From assembly GCA_029582265.1 (NCBI GenBank), contig CM055821.1:40247004-40311003 (forward strand): a DNA stretch of 64,000 nt. Direction: 5' to 3'. A program made the position numbers and the translations under genes. The number at the start of each line of letters is the position of its first letter. The first letter of the stretch is position 1. This DNA comes from Zoroaster sp. YZ-2022. Lineage: Eukaryota; Echinodermata; Asteroidea; Forcipulatida; Zoroasteridae. Shown here in pieces: positions 37,882-49,924 of the stretch. The notes below the pieces were generated by a model, which worked only from the letters and a program-made list of their open reading frames with translations, searched no databases and had not been told where the DNA came from.

Positions 37882-39720
37882 GTCTGTAAATTTTTGCATT
37901 TTCATTTTCTTAAAAAAGACTATCGAAATTAGAAAATTTTACAGGATTTTTTTTTTTTAAATGCCTCTTGTTCATAGAGAGTAACATTACTCTGGGCAGT
38001 TTGAACATTACCAATGATGTCCTTTTTCCCTTTAAAGACACAAACACCTGAATTCATTTTCAATGACAATGTAAGGGACCTGTTCCCCCCAATTGAGGGG
38101 TAAGTCACACAATGTTATGGACTTGAAAAAGTAAACATTTACAAATAAAATTATTAAAAGTACTACTTTTTAAACACAAAAATTTTTAATGGTGGTGTCA
38201 GGGTATCCCTTTGGGAAAGCCCTTTTTAACAGAATTTAGAAATACAAATCTAAATTTTTGAAAATGTTTGACCGTGTCTCATTTTGAGCGGTCGTCCCCC
38301 TTGGTACCCAAACCCCTCCCCCCCCTGGGTGCCTTAACTTCCATCACAAAATCCCCCGAAAGGACACACCACTGTATGGTTTTATCTAGATAAAATTTTA
38401 TTTGTTGCACTACCATTTATACTTATATATGTTCCACAGCTTTCAAAATCATTGAATATGAAGATATTCCTGTACAAAGAAAAAAACCCTTATAAACTTC
38501 GTCTTCAGGCAAATTATCAAAATTTTTAAATCTCGGATCAGATATTATATTGAAATTGTTTATGTAGATTTGTTTTTTTTACCACTTCTGACATTTGCCT
38601 TCTTAAGTGAAATCTGCAATTAAAAAATAAGTAAACGGACAGTAATCATACTTTACAAAATTTTAAAAGCCATGTAAAAAAATTCTGCTTACCAATTATT
38701 TCAATCTTTTTCCCCTCAAGACTGGCCCAATAAAAAGGGATCTGCAGTTCCTTTTGCGTTTTCCCTCCCCAAAATATCCGCAGATTGGAATGGACAAGTT
38801 CGGGATGGCAATTTTTCACAGAAAGTGTTCTTTTATGTAAAAAAAACGATTTTTTTTGAAAGGAGATACGAAGTATTTTTTTTAAATGGAAAATATTTTT
38901 TTTTTATTTTTCAAAGCAACACAGCACATATAAAAATCAAAGCAAAGCAAACTGCTTCCATCAGGGCACGATAGTTTTCTTTTCCGTTTTTCCTTTTTTC
39001 TGGTGCTTTTGATTGAACGGCTGCACTGTGACCTCGCCCCCGCTAATCCACATAATTCTCGGGCCCCGACCCCCTTCGTTTGGGGAAATAGTCCTCGCTT
39101 AAGACGATGAGCTGGGGATAAATTTGCATGGGAACCCGTTCCGCCCCGGGGCGATCCCTGGCCTCGATCCCAAAGAACCCGGGGGTGACCGGCCAGGCCC
39201 CCTTTCCAATGGTACAATTACTTTCTGTCAAAACGGTTTCGTGGATGCCTCGGTTGCGTTAAAATTTCCCTTCTCGGGGCTCCCCCATTCCGTTGTGGTA
39301 TTGGACCGGGCACCAGACCATTCTGTGACTGATATCGGGCGGGGGATGATATACCGTTCATCTTGATGCTGTGGGTGGGAAAAGGTTCGCTTTAACCCCC
39401 GTATTTTGGGTGTTTGACCCCTCGCCACCACCGAAACTGTTCGGGGTTTGGTGCGGCCCAATCCCGGGGCCCGGGCTTTTTAAGAGATCGGTTCTGCGCT
39501 GAATGGTATATTTTTGCGCTTCTCTGGCAGTTCCGCTGGGTTTCCCCCTTTAGCCGCTGTCTGGGCTGTCGTTTAATGGCGAATGACGGGGCAGGTTTCG
39601 TGACCGTGAATCGACTGCTGGCCCGGTCCTCCTGCCTTCACCACCGACAAGTTGTCCAGATTCGTTCCTCCCAGATCGGACGTGGTGGGGTCATTTTTTG
39701 GGGGACCCCAACCCCTAGGG
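37882..39720. other. Poorly resolved sequence with a GC-rich patch
   Basis: 37.9-38.9 kb is A/T-rich with homopolymer noise and no gene. From about 38.99 to 39.72 kb the base composition jumps to G+C-rich and both strands stay open over 60-135 codons in several phases. On the minus strand the best runs contain GIEARDRPGAERVP and TFSHPQHQDERYIIPRPI, which look more protein-like than the flanks but match no family I recognise. It could be an exon of an unknown gene, foreign DNA, or noisy consensus. Confidence 0.4.
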
Positions 39721-39729
39721 TCATCCATT

Positions 39730-42700
39730 TTTTTTGGGGAAAAAAAAAATTTTTTGGGATTTTAAAAAATTTTTTTTTTAAAAAAACTTTTTTTTTTTTT
39801 TTAAAAAAATTTTTTTTTTAAATTTTTTCCCCCCTTTTTTTTAAAAAATTTTTTTGGGTTTTATTTTAAAAAAAATTTTCCCAACTTTTTTTTAAAATTT
39901 TTTTTTTTTTAAAACTTTTTTAAAAAATTTTTTTTTAAAACCCCGGGGTTTTAAAAAGGGTTTGGTTTTTTTTTTTGGGGGGTTTGGGGGGGCCCCCCCC
40001 CTTTTTCCCTTTTTTTAAAAAAAAATTTTTTTTTAAAAAGGGGAAAAACCCCCCGGGTTTTTTTTGGGTTTTTTTTTTCCCCCCCTTTGGGGGTTTTTTT
40101 CCCCTTTTTTTAAAAAAAAAATTTTTTTTTAAAAAATTTTGAAAAAATTTAAAAAAAAAATTTTTTTTCCCAAAATTTTTAAAAAACCCAAAAAATTTAA
40201 AAACCCCAAAATTTTTTTTGAAATTTTTAAAAAAGGGGGGAAAAAAAGAAAACCCCTTTCCCCCCTTTTTAAAATTTTTTTTTTGGGGGGTTTAAAAAAA
40301 TTTTTTTTTTTTTTTTTTCCCAAAAATTTTTTAAAAAATTAAAAATTTTTAAAGGGGGAAAAAGGGAAACCCAAATTTCCCCTTTTTAAAGGGGGGGGCC
40401 CCTTTTCCCTTTTTTTAAAAAATTTTAAAAAATTTTTTTTCCAAAAAAGATCCCAAAAAAATTTTTTTAAATTTTTTTTTTTAAAAAATTTTAAAACTAT
40501 TTTTTTAAAAAAATTTTTTTTTTTTGGGGGGGTTTTTTTTTTTTTTGCCCCCTTTTTTTTGGGGTTTTGGGATTGGGGGGTTTTTTTAAAGGGGAAAAAA
40601 AAAGGGGTTTTGGGGGGGAAAAAATTTTAAAAAAAAGGGAAAAAAAAAAAAAATTTTTTTTTTTAAAAGGGGGGGGGGTTTTTTTTTTTAAAAAAATTTT
40701 TTTTTAAAAAATTTTTAAAAAGGGGGAAAAAATTTTAAAAAAACCCCCAAAATTTTTTAAAAACCCCCAAAAAACCCCCGGGGTTTAAAAAAGGGAAAAA
40801 CCCAAAAAAAGGGGGAAAAAAAAAAGGGCCCCCCCCCGGGGGGTTTTAAAGGGGAAAAGGGTTTCCGGGGGGGGAAAAAAAAAATTTAAAAAAAAAAAAG
40901 GGTTTTTGTGGGGGGGGGGAAAAAAATTTTTCCCCCAAAAAAAAAATTTTTTTTTGGGGAAAAAATTTTTTAAAAAAACCCCTTTGGGAAAATTTTTTAT
41001 TTTGGAAAAAAAAAAATTTAATTTTTTTTTTTTAAAAATTTTGGGGCCCCAATTTTTTTGGGGCCCGGTTTTTTTTTTTAAAAAATTTTGGCCCAAAAAA
41101 AAAAAAAAAAGGGGGGAAAAAAAGCCTTGGGTTTTCCCCCCCCTTTTTTTGGGGGGGGGGGGTTTTTTTTTTTGGGGGGGGGGAAAAAAACCCGAAAAAG
41201 GTTTAAAAAAGGAATTTTTTTTTGGGGAAAAAAAAAAAAAATTTTTTTTTAAAAACCGGCCTTGGGGAAAATTTTTAAAAAAAAAAATTTTAAAAAAATT
41301 TTTTAAAAAATTAAAAATTTAAAAAAAATTTAAAAAAAAAAAAATTTTTTTTTTTTGGGGGGAAAACCCCAAAAAATTTTTCCCCGAAATTTTTTCCCCA
41401 AAAAAAAAAAATTTCCCCCCCAAAAAACCCCCTTTTTTTAAAATTTTTTGGGGGTTTTTTAAAAAAAATTTAAAAAGGGGGGGGGGGGGGGGAAAAAAAA
41501 AAGGGGGGAAAAATTTTTCCCCTTTTTTAAAAAAATTTTAAAAAAACCCCTTTTTTTTTTCCCCCGGAAAATAAAAAAACCCCAAAAAAATTTTTTTAAA
41601 CGGGTTTTTAAAATAAATTGGGGTTTTTTTTAAAACCTTTTTTTAAAATTTTAAAAAAAGGGGAAAAAAAAAAGGGGGGGGAAAAAAAAAAAAAAAAAGG
41701 GTAAAAAAATTTTTAAAAAATAAATTAAAATTTTTTTTGGGGGGGGGAAAAAAAAAAAATTTTTTTCCCCTTTTTTTTAAAAGTTTTTTTTTTTAAAAAA
41801 TAAAAAAAAAATTGGGGAATTTTGGGAAAAAAAATTTGCCCCAAAAAAAAGGGGGCCCCCCCCGGGGGGGGGTTTTTTTTCCCCCCTTTTAAAAAAAATT
41901 TTTTTTAAAAAAAAATTTTTTTAAATTTTTTTAAATTGGGGTTAAAATTAAATTTAAAAATTTTTTTTTTTTTAAAATTTTTTAAAAAGAAAATAAAAAT
42001 TAAAAAAAAAAAAAAAAAGTTTTTTTTTTCCCCAAAAAAAGGGAAAATTTTTTAAATAATTTTGGGGAAAAAACCCCCTTTTTTTCCCGGGGAAAATTTA
42101 AAACCCCTTTAATTTTTTAAAAATTGAAAAATTTTTAATTATAAAAATTTTTTTTTGGGGTTTTTTTTTCCCCCTTTTTCCCTTTTTTTTTAAAAAAACA
42201 AAAATTTTTTAAAAAAAATTTTGGCCCCCCGGGGGGGGGAAAAACGAAAATTTTCCCCGGCCCCCTTTTCGGGGGGGGGGGAAAAAAAACCCCTGGGGGA
42301 AAACCTTTTTTTCCCCCAAAACTTTAAAAAACCCCAAATTTTTTTTTTTTAAAAAAAAAAACCAAAAATTTTTTTTTTAATAAAAAAAAGGGGAAAAAAA
42401 ATTTTTAAAAAATTTTAAATTTTTTTAAAAAAAAAAAATTTTGAAAAAAAAAAAATTTTTCCCCCCTTTTTTTTTTTTTTTTTCCCCCAAAAAAAAAAAT
42501 TTTTAAAAAAAAAAATTTTTTAAAAAATTAAAAAAACCCCCTTTTTTCCCCTTTTTTAAAAATTTTAAAAAAATTTTTAAATTTTTTTCCCCCCCCAAAA
42601 AGGGGGGGGCCCCCCCAATTTTTTTAAAAAAGGGGTTTTTTAAAAATTTTTTTTTTTAAAAAAAAAAAAAATTTTGAAAAAAGGGTTTGGGGTTTTTTTT

Positions 42701-44720
42701 AAAAAAAAAAAAAATTTTTTTGGGGAAAAATTTTAACCTTTCAAAAAAGGTGAAATTTTTAAAAAAACCCTTTTTTAAATTAAAAATTTTTAAAATTTTT
42801 TTAAAAAAAAAATAACCCAAAAAAAAACCCCCAAAAAACGGGCCCCCCCCCTTTTAAAAAAATTTTTAAAAGGAATTTTCTGGCCCCCTTTTTTTTTTTA
42901 AAAAAAAAAAATTTTTTTAAAAATTTTCCTTTTTTTTGGGGGAAAAACCCCCTTTTTTTAAAATTTTGGGGTTTTTTCCCCCCCCCCCTTTTTTTTAAAA
43001 ATTTTGGGAAATTTTTTTTTAAAAAAATTTAAGGACAAAAAAAATTTTTTTTTCCCAAAAAAAAAAAAAAAAATTTTTTAAAATTTTTTTTTTTTTTTAA
43101 AAAATTTTTTTTTTTGTTTTTTTTTAAAAAAAAAAAGGGGGGTTTTCCCCAAAAAAAAAAAAATTTTTGGGGGGAAAAGGGGCTTTTTTTTTTATTAAAA
43201 TTTTTTTTTTTTGGGGGGGCCCCTTTTTTTTAAAATTTTTTAAGCGTTTTTTTTTTTTTCCCCCCCTTTTTAAAAAAAAAATTTTTTTTTTAAAAAATTA
43301 AAAAAAACCCACAAAAAAAAAAAAAAGGGTTTTCCCCAAATTAAAGGTTTTTTAAAAAAATTTTTCCCCCCCAAAAAAAAAAATTTTAAAAAATAAAAAA
43401 AAAATTTAAAAAAATGGGGTTTTTGGAATTTTTTTTTTTTTTTTTTAAAAAAAAAAGGGAAAAAAAAAAAAAAAAAAAGGGGAAAGGAAAAAAAACCCCT
43501 TTCTTTTTTTTTTTTTTTTTAAATTTTCCCCCTTTTAAAAATTTTAAAAAAAAAATTTAAAAATTTTTTTAAAAAAAATTTAATAAAAAAAAAACCCCCC
43601 CCAAAAAAAGGGGAAAAAAATTAAATTTTTTTAAAAAATTTTTTTTGGCCCTTTTTAAAAAACCCCAAAAAGAAAATTTTTTTTTTTAAAAAAATTTTTT
43701 AAAAAAAAAAAAATTTTTTTTCCAAAAAAAAATTAAAAAAACCCCAAAAAAAAAAAAATTTAAAAAAATTTTTTTTTAAAAATGTTAAAAAACCCCCGGG
43801 AAAGGGCCCCCCGGGGAAAGGGTTTTGGAAAATTTTTAAAAATTTTTTAAAAAATTTTTTGGACAAAAAAAAAAAAATTTTTTTGGGTTTTAAAAAAAAA
43901 AAATTTTTTTTTTTTAAAAAAAATTTTTTTAAAAATTTTCCCCCTTTTCCCCAGAAAATTTTTGCCAAAACCCAAAAATTTTTTTTTTTCCCCCCGGGGG
44001 GTTTGACCGGTCCTTAAAAAATTCCCGGGGGGGCCCCCCCAAAAAAGGGGGGGGGAAAAAAAATTTTTTTTTTCCCCCCCCCAAAAAAAACGGGGGGGGA
44101 AAAAAAAACCCGGGTTTTTGGGGAAACCCCCAAAAATTTTTTTTTGGGGGAAAAAAAAAAAATTTTAGGGGGTTTTTTTTGGGGGGAAAATTTTTTTAAA
44201 AAAAAAATTTTTTAAAAAAAAAAAAATTTTTTTTAATTTTTTTATAAAATTTTTGGGGAAAAAAATTTTCCCCGGGGGGGAAAATTTGCCCCCAAAAGGG
44301 GAAAAATTTTTCCCCCCTTTTCCCTTTTTTTTTTCCTTCCTTTTTTTTTTTAAAAAAAAGGGGGAATTTTTGGGGGGAAAAATTTTTTATTTTCCCCCTT
44401 TTAAAAACAAAATTTTTTTTTAAAAAATTTTTTAAAAAAAAAAGGGAAAATTTTAAAAAAATTTTTTTCCCCCATTTTTTTTTTTTTTTGGGGGGTTTAA
44501 AAACCCCCCCTTTTTTTAAAAAAAAAAATTTTTTTCCCGGAAAAAAAAAAAAATTTAAAAAAAAATTTTTAAAAAAGGAAAAAATGTTTTAAAAATTAAA
44601 AAAAAAAAAAAAATTTTTAAAAAAACCCCTGAAAAAATTTATTTTCCGGGGGGGAAAAAAAAAGGGGTTTTAACCAATTCAAAAAAAAGGGGGGAAAAGC
44701 CCCCTTTTTCCTTTTTTTTT
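39730..44720. other. Homopolymer-run consensus artefact
   Basis: About 5 kb consists almost wholly of blocks of 3-15 identical bases (tttttt, aaaaaa, gggg, cccc) with nearly no isolated bases. No natural DNA class looks like this in all four letters. The runs give long Phe/Lys/Gly/Pro frames (for example 40906-41322) that are meaningless. Normal sequence resumes at about 44.72 kb. I infer failed consensus calling over a single noisy read. Confidence 0.92.
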
Positions 44721-44887
44721 TTTAAAAAAATTTCGGGATATATAAGTTGCAGGTGTGGTGGCCAGTAGACAAAATTTAGTGGTGAGCTCCCCTTATGAAA
44801 GTAGTAATTTGGATTGTAGGCTAGTGTAAAGTAAATCATGATGATGTAGATGCATGTACATTGAAAACACCTGTTTAAATTACCCAC

Positions 44888-44957
44888 CTTTTCCACAGTT
44901 CGAGCAAAAAATGGCGGCATTGCTCAATTCGTGTCCACAGTTGCTGCAAAAAACCAT
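44888..44957 (-). CDS. Probable first exon of a zinc-ribbon protein
   Basis: The ATG at 44957 opens MVFCSNCGHELSNAAIFCSN plus CGK, ending AAAG at a GTGGGT donor. Two CxxC knuckles ten residues apart make a standard zinc-ribbon (as in small zinc_ribbon N-terminal domains of many proteins). 70 nt, phase 1 out. An in-frame upstream extension exists but runs into a ggtac/tgtac simple repeat, so I chose the ATG just before the ribbon. The following exons would fall in the unreadable 39.7-44.7 kb block, so the protein's main domain is unknown. The P-like element begins about 150 bp upstream of this start. Confidence 0.5.
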
Positions 44958-45009
44958 GCTTTCGCACCGAAGAGTTTCAAAATGTCCGTCAACTGCTGGA
45001 ATAATGCCC

Positions 45010-45097
45010 GCGGTGCGGTACGGTACGGTACGGCGGACGTGTATACATGTAAATGTGTACATTATGTATGATAATATGTACTGTACTGTACTGTGTA
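45010..45097 (+). repeat. GGTAC and TGTAC short tandem repeats
   Basis: A gcggtacggtacggtacgg array (5-bp unit) is followed about 40 bp later by actgtactgtactgtg (5-bp unit). They sit between the zinc-ribbon exon and the left end of the P-like element. Confidence 0.7.
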
Positions 45098-45139
45098 GGC
45101 CTTGTCAAAGATACTACAAAAGGAAGATAGGACACTAGT

Positions 45140-46228
45140 CAGGGTTGCCAGTTTTCCGGAAGCCCAGTCCGCCAAATTGCCCGCCAAATGGGAAAAAAAA
45201 AACGCCAAATTTGTATTTGATGTATTTTTAGGTAATTGACCCTATATTAAGATACGTTAACATATCATTTGAAAATGTAAATTTAATAAAAAATCTTACT
45301 TTTAATTTCCTCATATTATTCCATGTTCATCCCAGTCGAGGTTTACCACGGAGGCTCGGTCCGAGCGCACACATCTCATGCGTCTCGATCAGGAAGGACA
45401 GTCTTCCTGCAGTCTCCTCATTAAATCATATTAATTCATCATGTAACTGAATGATCAAATAAGTCTTTGAAAACTTGAAATCAGTGTTCCTTTGAAAAGA
45501 TTAACACAATTTTCAATTTAAATAAATAAAACAAGAAGTTACAAAAACACCATAAAAGCGAACATCAAATCATAGTGTGCCACGTCACGGGTAGCACTAA
45601 GCACATACAAGTTGAACGTATTAGAGTTCATCGAATTCTTCCGGATCGTCTCTCGGTGGTTCATTCACATCTGGCTCTATCTGATACATATTGTTGTTAA
45701 ACAGACTGTACATCCTTTCCGTGACGACAAAATCTTTGCAGCATTTAGACTGAAAATGCAGCGTGGTCCTGATCCGTGTTATGGCCTCCAGTGTTTTCAG
45801 ACTCATTCTGTTATTTATTACTTTACTACTTTACTACTAAATAAACTTCCAGGAAATCCCAAACTTTCGGCAGTCGCGGCGCGCTTTGTAACAAATCGTG
45901 TTGTGAAATACTCGACCATGTCGCTCATTCATAACAAAATAACACCCATTGTATAAGCGTACTGCGTAACTGACATTGACGGCATTGTTATTGTTTGTGA
46001 GTGACTGAGCACAGCACTGGATAGCGGACCGTCTGCACGCACGGCGCGCCGTGCGTTTGGGCTTTATATCAGTTCACTTTTATTTTTTATGGTAGGCCAT
46101 TTGAAAACGCCAAAAAAACGCCAAAAAGCCGTTTGGCGGGCACTTTTAATTTCTACCCGCCAAACCAACTTAAAAAACGCCAAATTTGTTGTTTTTGGCG
46201 TGTAAACGCCAAACTGGCAACCCTGAGT
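45140..46228. mobile_element. DNA element with CAGGGTTGCC ends inside the P element
   Basis: It begins cagggttgccagtttt and ends aaactggcaaccctg. Many acgccaaa/tttggcg words crowd both ends (45170-45215 and 46100-46215), as expected of subterminal transposase sites. Flanks are CACTAGT on both sides (45133-45139 and 46229-46235) with an extra agt at the right. Reading agt as a 3-bp duplication is equally possible. hAT-type 8-bp duplication would need one mismatch. About 1.09 kb, with a short possible transposase remnant on the minus strand. Confidence 0.75.
45621..45806 (-). pseudogene. Possible transposase C-terminal remnant
   Basis: This is a 61-codon frame within the CAGGGTTGCC element: SLKTLEAITRIRTTLHF, KCCKDFVVTERM and SLFNNNMYQIEP, then an acidic end and stop. 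The pattern of a TLEA.LRIR helix followed by a CKDF.VT motif resembles C-terminal ends of some hAT-like transposases. I am recalling this resemblance, not checking it. Upstream sequence in this strand is broken by stops. Confidence 0.3.
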
Positions 46229-46235
46229 CACTAGT

Positions 46236-46750
46236 GCCGTTTTGCACGGCAGCCGATGTAACGGTAGACTCAGCAAAATTGGTACATGGGGAAGGGCGCC
46301 ATCACGTGGTAGGTAGGTAAAACGAAGCAGACGACGTTAACAAAGTGTGGAAAGCCATAGGAAGGTAACGGCAAGTTTAGGGCAAATTCGCGTTATAGAC
46401 AAAGATGTGAAAGACTTAAATGATGATTGAAATGATACATATTGTATAATATCCATCTTAAAATGGTATGCATAGATTTGAAAAAGTGTTCCTTCAGGAT
46501 TTACAAGGGGGGTTATATAAAGCAAATGGGAAATACATCGGGTGTCTTTTCTGCAGACTACGATTTTTTTTGCTACCCAAGTCATGATAATCTTTTTTAT
46601 ACAAGTGGATTGGATTTTTATTTTATTTTTGTCTCTGCCTTAAGAAAGGTTTCCTATCTCAATAGATTTTTTTAATTAAACCAACAAAGTGGAAGCAAAA
46701 GCTGAGATCGTGTCCTGTATATCATCAATCACAATAAGAAGGCCCCAATT
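46236..46750. other. P-element 3' non-coding part
   Basis: Between the nested element and the last recognisable transposase sequence. Open frames are short; none is recognised. It includes the expected terminator region of the minus-strand transposase, and no signal could be defined. Confidence 0.35.
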
Positions 46751-49276
46751 AATGATCAGCTGTGCTGGATGAGCAACCATCTGTAAAGATTTCTATCAAT
46801 AAATAATAAATAAATAAAAAACACATTTTTTTGAGGTTGGTCTACCATTTTATCTAAGTCATCACAGATATGGTTAAAATGGTCATCAGTTTGTTCTGTG
46901 TTCCCCTCAGAGTTTCCAGAATTTTCCTGTGATTTCAAAGAGATTGTCAAATCCAGAAAACTATCACTATCAGATTCACAATTTTGGTTTCCCAAAGGTG
47001 CCATCATCTTGCTACATCACTTGTTTCAAAGCTGCTCTAAACTCATTAGCTGTAGGGTTATCTCTATGCCCTCCTGCTTCTGAGAATCGAGAATAGGTTC
47101 TCAAGACAATCTTGGTTCAGCCTATTTGTCCAGAAGAAATGAGAAGTGTTCCCCAGTGGTTAACTCATTAAACAATTGAACAACAGCTGTGATAGTGAGT
47201 ACCCATCCCTGAAAACATGCAATTTTTCTGTTGACCCTTCTTTTACTTTCATTTCTTTATCCATTCAATACAATCTTTCCAGAAGCTAACATGAACTGAG
47301 CTCGATGTTTGCAGCTGCTCTGTATATCTTAGTTTCCCTCAATTTTCTTGAATTAAAGGAATCAAAAGTTTGTCCATCTTCTCTAAAAACTCAGCAGTAT
47401 ACACTGCTTCTGATGGTAATTTACCAAGTGAAGAGTAGGTTAATATCCCTGATGCTACACTGTGACTCATGACCTGGGAAGCAAGGCAAACCCCTCATTT
47501 TGCGAATGGTGGGAGTTCTATATGTTTAGATGTCAACTTGGGTGCCATCCTTAGAGGCAACTTGGAGTCATGATTGTAAAACTCAACAATGTAATTCCAG
47601 TGAACTTCGTGTCCATCCACAACAAAAATGTGTTGTTTCAAGTTGTTGGACACTCTTCAACAAATGAGGTGGATCAAACATGCAATATATCTTCTGGACA
47701 TTACCATCACTTGCCTTTCTCTCAATGAATGGCTTGTCTGCATTCACACCCAACATACGAAACATTTTTTCGATTATTTGATCCCTGGTCCCCGATGACT
47801 ACCTTTACAGTAAAGCCTGCATCTTCTATTCTCTTAATGCATTCAAGTAAGAGAACCTTTTGTTTACTACCAGGTGTAGCTGCATTAGCTAAGAAATAAC
47901 CCACTGGTTGCTTCCACTACATGCTAGGCCTCGCACCATAAATACAAGTGCTTGAGTTGCCACATTTTTGGACTTGCCAAGAGAGCCAAAATCTTCCATT
48001 CCTTCAATTATGTCCTTTTGCAAATCATAATACAGCCCTGACTTAAGACTCATTTCATCAAGTGTCAATACACAAACTTTATCTCTTTCAGACATAGTTT
48101 TAGCCTTTCGCTGCAATATTTCAAAAGCTCGTGTTATTAAAGCCGGGCTGCACTACTTTTTCCAGCCATCTTCGAAGAGATCTCTCTCACATGGCAAAGC
48201 AAAAATTTTTGCGGCAAAACCTATACACTTGGACTTTGGTAGTGAAGGGCAAAGGCAAAAGTTTATCCTTGTTTGTGTATCGTCTGCCCTTCAAACGCTG
48301 CTTACCTATTCTAAGCTGGCTAGCAAAGAAATCTAAAGTGTTTGTATCCAGGTATCTACTTGCATTCTTGATAATGTTATTGATTGATCCAGACTTAGAA
48401 GCTTTCTCTAATGATGCTGTAAGTGTTTTGATTTTCCCCTTTAGTCTGTGAATCTTTACTCTATGTGAAGACACTTTGGGCTTTGTACGTTGATGAGTAT
48501 TCTCTCCTGCAGTATCTGGATCAGGCATTGCATCCACTGAAATAAAAAATGGAGTAAAAGATGGCTTAAGCACATTATTTCATATGAGTGTAAATCCAAA
48601 TCAGAACAAGTATGACAGCACCTGAGTATGACTTAAAATGTCAACAAAAGACACTAGTTTTCTTTGTATGAATGTATTCTCACAATGTAGGAAGTGGCCA
48701 TTTCCTGGCCAGAAGGGTCTAGTCAACAATTCACATGATGTGAAAATTTGCAAATTTCAACTGGATTGAATGTGTAGTAGTAAATTTCATTTGCATATTT
48801 ATCTTTACCTGGTTCATTATATAATGAGCTGTCCTGGTCTACATCAGATTCTTGGTCTACCATGTCCAAAGGATCTTGAGTACCTGGTTGCAGTACTTTG
48901 TGCTGTACATTGTCTCTCTTTGCATAGCTGTGGTGTGCCTCTACCTTACTGTGTTCTCCTTCAGAAGCTAAAATGTTACAATGAATAAAAATAAAAATCG
49001 TGATTAAAATCAACATTATTACTCCACTCATATTTTCCTCCTTTTTTGTTCATCTGGGCAAGCAGCATTATTATTCCACATAGCTAATTATAAATTAGAT
49101 ATATGGGTGACAACCAGTTATAGTAACCTGGTTTGTCACCCAGGCCATAAATCTAATTTCTGTCAACATTGTTTTTATCAATAATTTTGGTTCACACATT
49201 TGAAAAAAATTACACAAAAATTTCAACAAAGCAATTTCAACAAATCAATACCTGTCTTAAATCTTTTTGTAGAGAC

Positions 49277-49924
49277 ATTAGGCCGTATTCATAAAAATAA
49301 GTAATTGCTTTTACTAAAGTAACAACCCCCTTTTACTAACCTTTTACTTAAATGTGTATTCATAGAAATAAGCAATGACTTTCAAGTAAAAGCTACAAAT
49401 TTTAAGCATTAGTAATTGCTTTTTTACTTATAAGTAAATGCTAGAGAAATTAGCACCTACTTCAATTTGTATTCATAAAAATGACCTTCGACTAGCATTT
49501 ACTAGTGATTGTACAAGCACCTAATTTTTGGCTTGCTGTGTAGCCAATACAGACATATCACATTTTCTGCCATGTTTTTACGTCCAAGACCACAACCTAA
49601 GGTGTATAACATCAGGCTTAATCGTGATGAAGTCAACCCTACCACTTACAGAACTTTATTTAGGTTTGACAAAGAAAATGTGGAATGGCTTGCAAACACC
49701 TTCATACCACCAAATACCGAGACTCGTGGATGGTACTGTAGTACAATAGCAACTACTTGAGAACTTACTAGCCGAGGCAAGTAACAACTGTAATCATTTA
49801 GCAAATGGTTATGAATAAGATTTTTAGCAATTGCTTAGACTAGACCTTTTACTTACCTAGCTGTTGCTTTTACTTATAGCATTTACTAGTAAGTATTTAC
49901 TTATTTTTATGAATACGGCCTATT
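49277..49924. mobile_element. PIF/Harbinger-like element nested in a THAP exon
   Basis: The inverted ends aggccgtattcataaaaata (49280 on) and their complement ending at 49921 match over about 25 bases. They are flanked by ATT on both sides (49277-49279 and 49922-49924). Removing the element and one ATT restores an uninterrupted reading frame across the P transposase exon (245 nt, phase-correct), which fixes the junctions. Words gtattcatagaaataa and gtattcataaaaatga recur inside. A 3-bp duplication and such ends fit PIF/Harbinger. Only a transposase N-terminus remains, so it is a deletion derivative. Confidence 0.88.
49573..49760 (+). pseudogene. Harbinger transposase N-terminal fragment
   Basis: It reads FLRPRPQPKVYNIRLN then TTYRTLFRFDKENVEWLA and stops after 62 codons. 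The (Y/F)R.LFRF.KE.v..L phrase is the usual start of the HARBI1/PIF nuclease-type transposase. The catalytic DDE part is absent, because the element's right end follows 160 bp later. Confidence 0.65.

Noticed and set aside
37076..37960. 294-codon frame across the N gap
   Set aside because: Most of it is unknown bases; the flanks are homopolymer-rich.
40906..41322. 138-codon open frame rich in Phe, Lys, Gly and Pro
   Set aside because: Produced by homopolymer blocks in the artefact region; no natural protein composition.
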